From Methylomonas sp. 11b (lineage in GTDB: Bacteria; Pseudomonadota; Gammaproteobacteria; Methylococcales; Methylomonadaceae), in contig NZ_KI911557.1 of the NCBI RefSeq assembly GCF_000515215.1, positions 186,001-250,000 on the forward strand: a DNA stretch of 64,000 bases, given 5' to 3'. Made by a program: the position numbers and the translations under genes. Every line of letters starts with the position of its first letter. Within the stretch, counting starts at the first letter, position 1. Below, piece after piece: positions 25,308-34,729 of this stretch. The notes under the pieces were generated by a model, which was not told where the DNA came from, did no database searches, and was given only the letters and a program-made list of their open reading frames with translations.

Positions 25308-25847
25308 ATGCTGAAAAAATCAATGGCTATCAAAAAGTTCTTCTGGATTGTATTTGCTTCGGTTCTATGCGCGATTGAGATGGCTTCTGCTGAAAACGCT
25401 AGTGACGTGCGGGCGATGAATATATCGAAGCTAACCCCATTACAGCGCGAGGTGACACAAAACGGGGCAACCGAAAAACCGTTTGAAAATGAATTTTGGG
25501 ATAACAAAGCCGAAGGTATTTATGTGGATATCGTCAGCGGCGAGCCGCTTTTCGATTCATTACATAAATACGATTCGGGCACCGGTTGGCCAAGCTTTTT
25601 TCTGACATTAGCGCCAAAAAATATCACACAGAAAGAGGATCGAAGTTGGTTTGGCGTTAGCCGAGTCGAAGTACGTTCTGCGCAAGGTAATTCTCATCTC
25701 GGCCACGTATTTTCGGATGGTCCCAAGCCCACAGGGTTGCGTTATTGCATCAACTCTGCCGCCCTGCGCTTTGTACCAAGAGCGGAACTTGCTGCGCAAG
25801 GTTATGGCGAGTTTGAGACATTGTTTCAACAGCAATACGGTCACTAA
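25308..25847 (+). CDS. msrB: Exported methionine-R-sulfoxide reductase MsrB
   Basis: The protein has 179 residues. A signal peptide spans 1-28 (cleavage near EMASA-EN), so the enzyme acts in the periplasm. The MsrB domain has [42 protein letters not shown] and LRYCINSAA with catalytic Cys147. The CXXC zinc pairs of many MsrB proteins are absent ([10 protein letters not shown] in place of a cysteine pair), so this is a zinc-free form. It repairs oxidised methionine in proteins using thiol reductants. GAGG precedes the start. It lies 65 bases after the broken copy and about 80 bases before the cytochrome P460 gene; the two msrB copies look like an old tandem duplication. Confidence 0.92.
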   Translation: MLKKSMAIKKFFWIVFASVLCAIEMASAENASDVRAMNISKLTPLQREVTQNGATEKPFENEFWDNKAEGIYVDIVSGEPLFDSLHKYDSGTGWPSFFLTLAPKNITQKEDRSWFGVSRVEVRSAQGNSHLGHVFSDGPKPTGLRYCINSAALRFVPRAELAAQGYGEFETLFQQQYGH

Positions 25848-25925
25848 TTGATTTATTTCGGGTGTTCAAAAGCAAAAACAATTAGGCTGACACAGCTCAA
25901 ACCATCACAACCAGGAGAAAAGAAG

Positions 25926-26552
25926 ATGAAACAGCAAAACCGATTCGTAAAAAGCAGTTTAGTTATGGGTGTTGTCGCTTTGGCGTTGGGTTCGAACCCA
26001 GTCATGGCGGAAAAGTACTTCACGATCAAGGACGGAAAACTGGAACGGCCGACCGGATACCGGGAATGGGTATATGTTGGTACACCCTTGACGCCCAATG
26101 ACATGAATAACGGCAAAGCGACGTTTCCCGAGTTTCACCACGTCTACGTCGACCCGGACAGTTGGGCTCACTACAAGAAAACCGGAACATTTCCCGAGGG
26201 TACTATCACCATCAAAGAAATGACTTCAGTCGGTTCGAAAACGGCCGTTAGCGGCAACGGTTATTTCAGCGGCGAATTTGCCGGTCTGGAGGCAACCATA
26301 AAAAGCAAAAAAAACTTCCCGAATGAACCGGGCAATTGGGCGTTTTTTTCATTCAGCACAGAAGATCACAAAACAATTAAAAAGACGGCAGAAGCCCTGC
26401 CAACAGCAGCGTGCAATGCATGCCATGCAGCTTCAGCAGCGGACGACTTCGTTTTTACTCAATACTATCCAATTTTGAAATTTGGAAAGGGTAAAGGCAA
26501 AGCCGCAACCGGCGGTTATCAGGATGTATTAGAACCAGCACCATACAAATAA
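25926..26552 (+). CDS. Cytochrome P460 family c-type haem protein
   Basis: From the ATG at 25926, which has AGGAGAAAAG just upstream, the protein has 208 residues; an upstream in-frame ATG at 25848 has no support. A signal peptide ends at VMAEK (about residue 28). The P460 fold is indicated by WVYVGTPLTPNDMN, the HHVYVDPDSWAHYKKTG segment, GTFPEGTITIKE and the C-terminal haem motif CNACH at 163-167 followed by DDFVFTQYYP. Cytochromes P460 of ammonia and methane oxidisers bind a haem cross-linked to a lysine and oxidise hydroxylamine to NO or N2O. Which lysine is cross-linked here is not decided. Hydroxylamine detoxification is the likely role. Confidence 0.9.
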   Translation: MKQQNRFVKSSLVMGVVALALGSNPVMAEKYFTIKDGKLERPTGYREWVYVGTPLTPNDMNNGKATFPEFHHVYVDPDSWAHYKKTGTFPEGTITIKEMTSVGSKTAVSGNGYFSGEFAGLEATIKSKKNFPNEPGNWAFFSFSTEDHKTIKKTAEALPTAACNACHAASAADDFVFTQYYPILKFGKGKGKAATGGYQDVLEPAPYK

Positions 26553-26584
26553 AACAGGACTGAAGTTCGCTACTCGGAAAGTGT

Positions 26585-26610
26585 AATTGGGACAACCCAA
26601 TTGCATTTTT
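26585..26610 (+). terminator. Probable rho-independent terminator after cytochrome P460
   Basis: AATTGGG (26585-26591) pairs with CCCAATT (26596-26602) around ACAA, followed by GCATTTTT. It lies 33 bases after the P460 stop and separates this gene from the beta-propeller gene. Confidence 0.55.
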
Positions 26611-26881
26611 CGGGCTGCGTCAGGGTGATCCGGATATGCCGGCCAACATTGCTTTGACGGGTCGGCAGACTATTAGCTTTGCCTGGAAAGACCGGAATGT
26701 TCTTCGCAACCTATTTTTCCTTCTAGTCAGAACGCTGCCGTAAACAAAGAGCATTTGGCCCTAACTGTGCACATGAAGCCAATAGTAGATTCGGCAAACG
26801 ATCAACACTTTGGTTGCGCCCTTGTCGGATAGCGTCCTTGGCACCATTCTGAACGACCCATTACTTAGTCAGGAATTCAAA
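26611..26881. promoter_or_regulatory. Leader region of the beta-propeller gene
   Basis: About 270 bases with no supported gene lie between the terminator and the propeller start. The promoter for the second half of the cluster should lie here. No clear motif was identified. Confidence 0.3.
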
Positions 26882-28204
26882 ATGAAAAAAGAAATATTGT
26901 TTAACAGGAGCCTATGGATATTGTCGGTCTTGATTTATTCATCGGTATTTTCCATTTTATATGCCGATGAAAACTCCGGAAAAAACACAACGATATATAC
27001 GCTTACCAACGACCCTGTTGTCAATGGCAACGCAGTAGCCGCCTACCGGCAAAATGCGGATGGCAGTCTGGCGCCTTTGCCGGGCTCGCCTTTTTTAACC
27101 GGTGGCATGGGCTGGAAAACCAAGTTTGTGCTTCCACATTTCGGCCCTTTCGATCTGGATCAGGCCATTACGCTAAGTCCCGATAAAAAACGATTGTTTG
27201 CGGTGAATGGCGGTTCGGACACCGTTGCCGTTTTCGATGTTTCTGACGACGGATCCTTAAAACCCGTCCCGGGTTCACCGTTTCCTTCGGGAGGCAAAAA
27301 TCCAGTCAGTATTGGCTACGCGGGTGATTACCTGGTCGTGGTCAACAAAAACGAGGATCCCGGTCGCGACATGGCAGCCAGCAAACCTAACTATAGCGTG
27401 CATAAAATTACAGAGAATGGCGCTCTGATGCCGGTTCCGGAGGGCAAAGTGGAATTGGCAACGGCATCGCGTTCACCCACGCAAGCGTTGATCGTGAACA
27501 ACCGGTTTGTTTACGACGGGGATTTCGGCAGCTTTTACCTGCCGGCGCGCGAGGCAATGTGGGGTAAGTTGCTGAATAAACAAAAACCTTCCACGATTCG
27601 TGTATTACAGCTATCCGAAGACGGAAAATTATCGCTGCTACAAGAGTTGGAAGCCCCGCAAGGCATTTTTGACGGCGGTCTTGATACCAACAAAGACGGC
27701 AAACCGGATCCGTTGATGTTCGGTCTGCAATCTCATCCCAAAGAACCCTTAATTTACGTGTCCATGGTAACTGGCGCAAAACTGGGCGTCTTTGAATACG
27801 ATGATAGCGGTACCCTCAAATTCGTGGATTCAGCTTCTAACAGCGGTGAGCTCATTTGTTGGGTAGCTATCAATAAGGCTGGTACCCGTGCGTATACGAC
27901 AAACAACGGTTCGGATACGGTATCGGTTTACGATTTGAGCGATCCCAGGCACCCCAAAGAAATTCAACACATGGATTTGAGGGGTTATGGAGCGCCTTAC
28001 CAACTTGCGCTCAGTCCCGACGAAAAATACCTCTATACGGTAAAACATCGTACTTTCGATAAAACGCCCGTCGGTGACGGTGGCACGCTGAATGTCGTCG
28101 AAATCGGCGCGGAAGGCAGGATTACCGAAAACAAATATTCACCCTATAACATCCCTAATAGAGGAGATCTGTTGGCTCGCCCTCTTGGTATTGCGACCCG
28201 ATGA
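26882..28204 (+). CDS. Exported YVTN/lactonase-type beta-propeller protein
   Basis: From the ATG at 26882, with AGGAA seven bases upstream, the protein has 440 residues; a longer frame from 26810 is less likely. A signal peptide spans about 1-28 (VFSILYADEN). Repeated propeller blades are visible, with units such as SPDKKRLFAVNGGSDTVAVF, NKAGTRAYTTNNGSDTVSVY and SPDEKYLYTVKH. This is the pattern of the 6-phosphogluconolactonase-like/YVTN family, which includes periplasmic redox and stress proteins with unknown substrates. A calcium-binding-like DTNKDGKPD stretch occurs in a loop. Placement between two P460 genes suggests a linked periplasmic function, but none is known. Confidence 0.8.
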   Translation: MKKEILFNRSLWILSVLIYSSVFSILYADENSGKNTTIYTLTNDPVVNGNAVAAYRQNADGSLAPLPGSPFLTGGMGWKTKFVLPHFGPFDLDQAITLSPDKKRLFAVNGGSDTVAVFDVSDDGSLKPVPGSPFPSGGKNPVSIGYAGDYLVVVNKNEDPGRDMAASKPNYSVHKITENGALMPVPEGKVELATASRSPTQALIVNNRFVYDGDFGSFYLPAREAMWGKLLNKQKPSTIRVLQLSEDGKLSLLQELEAPQGIFDGGLDTNKDGKPDPLMFGLQSHPKEPLIYVSMVTGAKLGVFEYDDSGTLKFVDSASNSGELICWVAINKAGTRAYTTNNGSDTVSVYDLSDPRHPKEIQHMDLRGYGAPYQLALSPDEKYLYTVKHRTFDKTPVGDGGTLNVVEIGAEGRITENKYSPYNIPNRGDLLARPLGIATR

Positions 28205-28213
28205 TGAATAGCC

Positions 28214-28233
28214 CCCGCATGGTTTCATGCGGG
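28214..28233 (+). other. Intercistronic hairpin
   Basis: CCCGCATG and CATGCGGG flank GTTT just after the propeller gene. There is no T-run, so it is more likely a transcript-stabilising or partial-termination hairpin. Confidence 0.4.
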
Positions 28234-28281
28234 ACAACGTTGCAATTCCCTCGATATACCCGGTAACCAAGGAATAAAACC

Positions 28282-28869
28282 ATGCGAAGAAATATAAAAG
28301 CTCGATATTTAATGGTCGTAACGGCTGTGCTGCCATTAATAGGCATGTCGTTAACCCACGCTGAAGGGAATACGGCAAACGCATCAGCGCATTTTTCCCC
28401 TTATGTGGATGAGACCGGCCGGATTACGTTACCGACCGACTTTCGAAGAACTATGGTGCACCTCGGTTCGTGGCATGTACCTGAAGGCGACGCCAGCGGT
28501 TTTCATGATGTTTATGCCGATGGCAAAGCGGTTGATGAATTCCGTAAAACCGGAAAATTTCCTGACGGTGCCGCCATTGTCAAAGAGTTACGGGCATCGA
28601 CCGCAGGCAATTACACGACTGGTACAGGTGTTAGCTATGCCAACAACACCATCAAACAGTGGTTTGTGATGATTAAAGATAGGCAAGGGCGTTTTCCTAA
28701 AAACACTAGTTGGGGCGACGGTTGGGGCTGGGCTTTGGTTAAGAATGACGGCACCAATATCAATGTATCGGCAAATTACAAAAAGGACTGTATCAGTTGC
28801 CATACACCCGTCAAAGATAAAGATTGGATATATGTCGAAGGTTACCCAACGCTTTTTCCTAAGAAATGA
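28282..28869 (+). CDS. Second cytochrome P460-like c-type haem protein
   Basis: The protein has 195 residues. AAGGA precedes the start. The signal peptide ends near THAEG (about residue 28). The body resembles the P460 family: MVHLGSWHVP, GFHDVYADGKAVDEFRKTG, KFPDGAAIVKEL and a C-terminal CISCH haem motif (170-174) followed by DWIYVEGYPTLFP. It is only distantly similar to the P460 protein at 25926, so this is divergence and not a recent duplication. Tryptophan-rich WGDGWGW before the haem motif is distinctive. The stop overlaps the start of the barrel protein gene by four bases. The likely role is a periplasmic redox or detoxifying haem protein. Confidence 0.85.
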   Translation: MRRNIKARYLMVVTAVLPLIGMSLTHAEGNTANASAHFSPYVDETGRITLPTDFRRTMVHLGSWHVPEGDASGFHDVYADGKAVDEFRKTGKFPDGAAIVKELRASTAGNYTTGTGVSYANNTIKQWFVMIKDRQGRFPKNTSWGDGWGWALVKNDGTNINVSANYKKDCISCHTPVKDKDWIYVEGYPTLFPKK

Positions 28870-29915
28870 TCTTGACTCTTTACCATAAACATATAGCGAT
28901 AATTGATGGTTCTTGCCTGAAAGAACCGAAGCAAATCTTTCTATCAGGCTGTTTCTTGCTGTCGCTTTACAGCGTGGAAGCGGCGGCGGATTATCACGTG
29001 GAACTATCAAACCGAGCGTTTTATACCGATGATGTCGCACTTTTTACCGTTACGCGACAACTTTCCTTGCTTGATGACCCCACACAGCCAGCGGTGGACA
29101 GACCTTCGGGGCGATCGGATTTTATATACGAACCGACGGCGTCAGTATTGCTGGATTTGCCGGAAAATTTCGGCGATACAACTTTTTTTGCCGAAGCGGG
29201 TGGCTATGTGTTTGCCGAAAACACCGACTTTACCCACGCAAATTTTCAAACTGCCGTCAGTCGTCAATTCGAATCGGCGACGACGGTGAGTGCGATTTAC
29301 CGTTTCGTTCCGGATCGCTTGCTAGGTTTCAACATGGTTGAACAAGAATTCGGCGACGCCATCGAAGGAAACGAAAGTTTGACCTCTCACATTTGGTCAA
29401 TCCACGTGGAGCAGGAACTGACGGCTTGGCTCGCAATGCATGTGTTGGGGCGCTACGGCTTGCGCGACTACGATGGCGTATTCAAGCATCGCAGCACCGA
29501 CTTATGGACGTTGGGTACGCATTTCGCTATCGAATTAACGGAGGATATCGAACTGTTTTTAGGGTACCACTTTGAAGTTGGCAATGCCCGCAATCAGCGT
29601 TCAATCGCATTAAACGACGACGCTTCTTATCAGACTCACTATGCATCGATCGAAATAGAGACCAAGTTGAGCGAGAAAATAAAATTGGCAGTAGATTTCG
29701 ACTTCGAAAAAAATTGCTACACCACAATGAATCGGCTGGACGAACACTTTGGCAATCCAGAGGAAATCTTTTTGGGCGGCATAGAACTGCGCTATGCCTT
29801 AAGTAAGGAGTCGCTGGTTACGCTTGGTTTGGAACATGGTAACCGCCAGAAGCGAAATGAGTTCATTGGTTTCCATAACAACAACCTTTGGCTGGGGATT
29901 TCTCATAACTTTTAA
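28866..29915 (+). CDS. Predicted outer-membrane beta-barrel protein
   Basis: The protein has 349 residues and starts by ATGA overlap with the P460-like gene. A hydrophobic stretch at about 25-40 (IFLSGCFLLSLYSVEAAAD) looks like a signal peptide preceded by a longer n-region, so the true start could be internal. The rest alternates polar and aromatic residues in short strands and ends NNLWLGISHNF with a C-terminal phenylalanine, the recognition signal of outer-membrane barrels. No named family was recognised. As it is coupled to a haem protein gene it may form a pore or anchor used by that system. Confidence 0.65.
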   Translation: MILTLYHKHIAIIDGSCLKEPKQIFLSGCFLLSLYSVEAAADYHVELSNRAFYTDDVALFTVTRQLSLLDDPTQPAVDRPSGRSDFIYEPTASVLLDLPENFGDTTFFAEAGGYVFAENTDFTHANFQTAVSRQFESATTVSAIYRFVPDRLLGFNMVEQEFGDAIEGNESLTSHIWSIHVEQELTAWLAMHVLGRYGLRDYDGVFKHRSTDLWTLGTHFAIELTEDIELFLGYHFEVGNARNQRSIALNDDASYQTHYASIEIETKLSEKIKLAVDFDFEKNCYTTMNRLDEHFGNPEEIFLGGIELRYALSKESLVTLGLEHGNRQKRNEFIGFHNNNLWLGISHNF

Positions 29916-29931
29916 CCGATGACTACAAAAT

Positions 29932-30525
29932 ATGAAGTTGTTTAGCTTTTTCACTAAAGACGGACGCCTGAACATCCCTTGGTGGTTGTGGCTTATGCAA
30001 GGCGTCTTCGTCGTCATCGTCGGGTTTGTGTTTTCATTGGCAAGCATATTCAATCCCACGGTTGCTATATTGTCGGTCGCAGACTTTTCCTGGTTACCCG
30101 TAATCGGCATATTGATTATGTTACTTGGCGCGTTTGAATGTATTGACGCAGTTTTTTCGTTAGAAGTATGCGATTTTATGCAACGTATGAATGCCGGCGC
30201 TTTGGACCTCATCTTCGGTACGTTATTAATATTTGATATTTCAGATACACCGGATCGGTTGAGTTTAATGATCGCGCTTTATTTGTTAACGCGTAGCGTA
30301 CTTCAGGCCGTTTTCGCAATGAAATTAAAAATTTCGCAACTAGGCTTTAACCTATTCATCAGCGCGGTTTCATTTGTTTTGGGTCTGATGGTTTGGCTTC
30401 AATGGCCTACGAGCGAAAGCTGGTTCTTTTCTTTTGGACTCAGTACCAACTTAGTTTTCCGCGGATTGCTGATGATTTACTTGAGCATTTATATCCGCCG
30501 TAAAATGTCGCCTGCCTATAGGTAA
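29932..30525 (+). CDS. HdeD-like (DUF308) inner-membrane protein
   Basis: The protein has 197 residues with about six hydrophobic segments (around 17-40, 50-70, 85-105, 110-130, 138-155, 160-185). The length, topology and repeated pairs of helices fit the HdeD/DUF308 family, which is linked to acid and general envelope stress. It follows the barrel gene by 16 bases and is the last clear member of the operon-like run. The family call rests on pattern rather than a specific motif. Confidence 0.65.
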   Translation: MKLFSFFTKDGRLNIPWWLWLMQGVFVVIVGFVFSLASIFNPTVAILSVADFSWLPVIGILIMLLGAFECIDAVFSLEVCDFMQRMNAGALDLIFGTLLIFDISDTPDRLSLMIALYLLTRSVLQAVFAMKLKISQLGFNLFISAVSFVLGLMVWLQWPTSESWFFSFGLSTNLVFRGLLMIYLSIYIRRKMSPAYR

Positions 30526-30609
30526 TAAATGTTCCTTCATCTGGATTGATTACACTGCGTGATTACGACACGACATCCTCTATTTATATCAATGCAGTAG
30601 CCAACAAGG

Positions 30610-31618
30610 GTGGCAGAAACGTTACTGCCTAGCGAGCTTATTGCTGCCGAGTATCTGAAACAGATTTTACCTTTAATCCACCAATACAATATTGCGGCCA
30701 ATCCGATTAACTATGCCATTTGTTACGAATACATAACCGGCAAAAACGCTACGTTGACCAAAGCATTCAGCTTGTTATTGCAAGAAGGCAAACCCTTCAC
30801 TCAAGCCGTTAGTCTGGAGTTTTACGGCAAATATATTTGCAATGCTTCGCTCGAATCGTTCGAAAATCTCAATCATCAATTTCAGAAGGTCATCGACCAA
30901 GCGACTTGTGCTATTAGCGATACTTATAACAGGGCCGAAGAAACCAACGATAATTTTCAGAAAAAATCGACCCTTCTGGAAAATCTTTCCGAAACGGTCG
31001 ATATTCGAGTCTTGTTACGGGAGATTATTCAGGAAACCCAGTCTTTGGCGCTCACCAGCCAAACTATGCAAACCAAGCTCCAGGGAGCCGGCCACGAGAT
31101 AGAACAGTTGCGATCGGAATTGAGTCAGATGCAACGAATCGCTAAAACCGACGGCTTAACCGGATTATTGAATAGGCGCGCGTTCGATCAAACATTGGAA
31201 CATTTAGTGGATCAGGAAGTCAGCGAAGCTCCTGTTTATGGATATCGATCGATTCAAACGTATCAATGACAGCTACGGCCATATTATCGGTGACAATGTG
31301 ATCAAGTTTGTCGCTTCGTTAATGTGTCAGTTTGCCTTTCCTCACCACCATGTGGCCAGATACGGTGGTGAGGAACTGGCTATCATCATGCCGGATACGA
31401 CGCTCGAAGAGGCACGGGAAATTTGTGAAAATATCCGAGCCGCCATGGAAAAAAGTCATTTGCGGCGCAAAGCAAACAACGAAGTGATAGGTATCGTCAC
31501 CATCTCCATTGGTATTGCTCGATTGCAGTGTGGTGAGAACGTGGAAAACTTTATTATCCGCGCCGATAAAGCGCTGTATCAGGCAAAGGAAAATGGTCGT
31601 AATCGAGTTGTGTGTTGA
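30610..31618 (+). pseudogene. Diguanylate cyclase (GGDEF) split by a frameshift
   Basis: Two overlapping frames together make one GGDEF protein. The first (30610-31269, GTG start) has the sensory half and the beginning of the GGDEF domain (KTDGLTGLLNRRAFDQTL). The second, open from before the ATG at 31238 to 31618, has MDIDRFKRINDSYGH, the active-site RYGGEELAIIM and the C-terminal ADKALYQAKENGRNRV. The reading frame changes near 31225-31237, where the first frame leaves the expected LLFMDIDRF segment. A real mutation or a sequencing error are both possible. If real, the second part lacks the start of the domain and would be inactive. It follows the stress cluster by 85 bases. Confidence 0.8.
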
Positions 31619-31849
31619 TTTCTTACCATAAGATAGAGATGTCAGAAAATGATGTTGAAGCAGTCATTCAAAACGCTATTTTTTATATTTTCGGAAGGCA
31701 GGTAATGGCCGGTTGGTTGATGTCGCCAAGGTCTCCTTTATGGACATCCAATTTCCAGGCCCAGGATTTTGCTAACTGGACACTTTGGATAAATGCAATC
31801 GGCAAAATCGGTTGTATTACTTTCAGTCAAAAATTTACCAACGCCCCTT

Positions 31850-34678
31850 TTAAACAGCCGCCTGATTGTCCGCTATTAATCGCTTTAGCTCCGCTTTACA
31901 CGCTGCCATACTTTTTTCGCGATAAGCGTTGTAATCGGCTCGCCACCAGTCCTGCCTCGCTTCGTACTGAGGCATCAGTTTATCTATGCTGAGCAGATCG
32001 TAAATATCGACCCATTCGCCTTCCACCTTAATCGCCAGCTTGGGATTGAAAATGTAAGCACCACGCATCACGCGATAAAACAGCTTGCGGTTGTGCTTGT
32101 CGTCTTTGTCGATTTCATTTTTGGCCAGAATGCTGGACAGGTAGGCTCTTTGCTTGCGGCGTTCGGGTAGGATGCTGACCGGCAAATGCTGAATTGCGTC
32201 GATGAAGTCCTGTGTGGTGAAGCCCTCGATACGGTAACGGAGTTTGTTCGGCATGACCCGGTAGAACAAGGTGATCATCAGATTCAGCAGGAAAAACTCC
32301 ATGGTGTGTTTATCCAGTTTGACCAGGCGGCCATCGACCTGAATGCTCATGCTGGTGGGTTCCAAATGCGGATAAATGTCGGCCAGTTTCTTCCTGGCGT
32401 AAGCTTCGCTACGATCACTTTGCGCCAGGGCGATTTGAAAGGCTGTCAGGCCGTTGCTATCGACTTTTTCGGTATCGGCGCCGAGCGCTTCCATGGCCTT
32501 GATGACTTCGGCATTGCCCATCCAGGCGGCCACCATCAACGGCGTTTGGTTGAAGATGTTTCGAAAATCGGCGCCGTATTGATCGACTTGTTTCAACACC
32601 GCATCGGGTTTTTTGAAGCTGTAAGCGCTGTAGTGCTTTTGTTGCAGCAGTTGCAGGCCTTTGTCGGGCTGTTTGGCGGCCTTGAAATCGGCTTTCAACA
32701 GACTGTTGATGATATCGAGGTCTTCGTAGACCAGCGCGTACTCGAACAACATCATTTTGGCCTGCTTGTCGTTGCCGGCCAGCGCTTTCTGCTTCAACTC
32801 AGGCAATGCTGTCGCATCGATCACTTGCCAGGGCGGCGTTTTTTGCTTGAGTATTTCGCTGCGGATGCGCTCGGCCTGTTCCTGCTTGCCCTGTAATTCC
32901 AGCTTATGCGCTTCCTGTCGCCAAGCGTCGAGACTGGAATTCTGGCTGGCTAGTTGCAGACTGGCCTGGGCTTCGCCCAAGCCTAATAAGTCCAGCAGCG
33001 CCTGTTTGGGTTGACTTTCGATCCAATACAAATTCTTGATCGCCCGCGTCAGCGCGACGTACAGTGCATTGATGTAAAACTTGTAAATCTCCAGCGATTT
33101 GTCAGTCTTGTCCTTACCGCGGGCATATTTGAGATCATGCTGCAAATCGGCAGCGTCTACACCCTTGCTGATGTCCCGATAACGGGTTTCTTCCTGGCTG
33201 AGGAAGTTGTAGAGAATGATGTTTTCGTATTCCAGGCCCTTGGCTTCCTGGATGGTAAAGATTAACGGCGTGCCGAAATGCTGTTGGGCTGCCGGTTTTT
33301 GCTCGGCACTCATGACGATCACTGCGAAGCGGGTCGACGCCTTGGTCTTGTTGTCAAGTTCCCGGCGAATCTCTGTCGTGTCCTGCAAAAACAGCACTTC
33401 ACCCTGATTGTGGCCGTTGCTTTCCACCAAGTAATGGCTTTCTTTGTCAATGGAGCCGAAGCGCAAATTTTTGATCTTTAAAATCCGGTTGGCAATTTCG
33501 GTTACTTGCGGTGAATTGCGGTAGTTGGTGTTGAGGATACGGATCAGCTCATCGCCGGTTTGTAAATCGTCCTGCCGGTAAAACAGGCTTTTGACCTTGG
33601 CCCAGGAAAAGAAGTTGGGATGCACGATCTGATTTGAGTCCCCGCACAGTAAAAAGTCCCGGCTGTGGCGCAGGGACTTCAGGATCAGATACAGCTGAAT
33701 ATTGGTCAGATCCTGCACTTCGTCGACCACCACAAAATCGTAACGGGTTTGAATGGATTGCAGATAGTGGTGACTGACGATGTTCGGGTCGTATAGTGCG
33801 TTATCGGCAAGAAACTGCAGATATTTTTCGAATACGTCGTAAACCGCGTCACGTTCTTCGGCCAGGAAGATCGATTCCTTGACGCCCAGGGCGCGATAAT
33901 CCTCGCGGCTCAGCCAGCTTTTGTCGGTGGCGGGGCCGGTAATGACGCCGCGGAACTCCTCGAACAATTTGTGCGCGTCTTTCAGCCCATGGCCTTGGCT
34001 AAAACGGTTGAACCAGCTCTGAAACGCCGCAAAGCTGACCGGTTTGCCCGCCGGCACCTGGATGCTCTCCAGAAACTCCTGAAACGATAGGAAATCGATC
34101 TGTTGCTCGGGGTTGTCGTACTGGTGAGCGTAATACAGGTCGCGCGCGTTGTTGACCAGATAAGCCGACTGGGTGACATATAACACCTCGCCCACCGCGT
34201 GTTTCATTTTTTCCAGCGTCAGCGCAGTTTTACCGCTGCCTGCCGAACCGATCACGATCAGCGGCGGTGGTACGTCGTATATGGCTTGTTGGCGATCGTC
34301 GAAAGAGATGATTTTATCCAGCAGGTTGAAACGCGGCTGCTGAGGGTTGAGATAAACCAGTGCCGCCTCTTCGCCGATCGGTATCGACGGTATGTCGGGA
34401 ATTTTGGTTTCATCGATCGTGCTGACCTGACGCATAAATCGCGAATCCTGGTAAACGTGGTTTTTGATGAATTCCAGAATCAGCGCATAGCGTTGTTCCT
34501 GATAACGATAGATGGCAAACAACAAGCGATCGCGCTGGTTAAGTCGGGCCCGGTAGAGATTGTCACCGACCTTTTTGACCTCTGCCGATTTGAAGTCGTC
34601 ATTTTCCAGATAGCCTTGCATTTTTGCAAAACCCGGAATGGACTTAGGGTCGAGCTCGTTATAAATCAGGACTTTCAT
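31850..34678 (-). CDS. UvrD-like helicase with RelE-like N-terminus and ankyrin repeats
   Basis: The protein has 942 residues. Residues 1-80 resemble a RelE/ParE fold (KKVGDNLYRARLNQRDRLLF, then YALILEFIKNHVY). A superfamily 1 helicase core follows: Walker A GSAGSGKT at 144-151, the DEVQD box near 318, NTNYRNSP, the IQEAKGLEYENIIL motif and YVALTRAIKNLYWIE. From about residue 720 come ankyrin-type repeats (TPLMVAAWMGNAEVIKAMEALGAD, then GLTAFQIALA), then a C-terminal region of unknown function. The domain mix is that of stand-alone accessory helicases, some of which act in phage or plasmid defence. It lies alone next to a tRNA-type integration site. Defence is an inference. Confidence 0.85.
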   Translation of the reverse strand: MKVLIYNELDPKSIPGFAKMQGYLENDDFKSAEVKKVGDNLYRARLNQRDRLLFAIYRYQEQRYALILEFIKNHVYQDSRFMRQVSTIDETKIPDIPSIPIGEEAALVYLNPQQPRFNLLDKIISFDDRQQAIYDVPPPLIVIGSAGSGKTALTLEKMKHAVGEVLYVTQSAYLVNNARDLYYAHQYDNPEQQIDFLSFQEFLESIQVPAGKPVSFAAFQSWFNRFSQGHGLKDAHKLFEEFRGVITGPATDKSWLSREDYRALGVKESIFLAEERDAVYDVFEKYLQFLADNALYDPNIVSHHYLQSIQTRYDFVVVDEVQDLTNIQLYLILKSLRHSRDFLLCGDSNQIVHPNFFSWAKVKSLFYRQDDLQTGDELIRILNTNYRNSPQVTEIANRILKIKNLRFGSIDKESHYLVESNGHNQGEVLFLQDTTEIRRELDNKTKASTRFAVIVMSAEQKPAAQQHFGTPLIFTIQEAKGLEYENIILYNFLSQEETRYRDISKGVDAADLQHDLKYARGKDKTDKSLEIYKFYINALYVALTRAIKNLYWIESQPKQALLDLLGLGEAQASLQLASQNSSLDAWRQEAHKLELQGKQEQAERIRSEILKQKTPPWQVIDATALPELKQKALAGNDKQAKMMLFEYALVYEDLDIINSLLKADFKAAKQPDKGLQLLQQKHYSAYSFKKPDAVLKQVDQYGADFRNIFNQTPLMVAAWMGNAEVIKAMEALGADTEKVDSNGLTAFQIALAQSDRSEAYARKKLADIYPHLEPTSMSIQVDGRLVKLDKHTMEFFLLNLMITLFYRVMPNKLRYRIEGFTTQDFIDAIQHLPVSILPERRKQRAYLSSILAKNEIDKDDKHNRKLFYRVMRGAYIFNPKLAIKVEGEWVDIYDLLSIDKLMPQYEARQDWWRADYNAYREKSMAACKAELKRLIADNQAAV

Positions 34679-34729
34679 AAATCAAAATAAATCAGGTGTG
34701 GTTGCGGCGCGCGACAGTGTTCACCCGCT

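Noticed and set aside
31612..31992. 126-codon plus-strand frame after the split GGDEF gene
   Set aside because: It runs into the helicase gene on the other strand and has no family or composition support.
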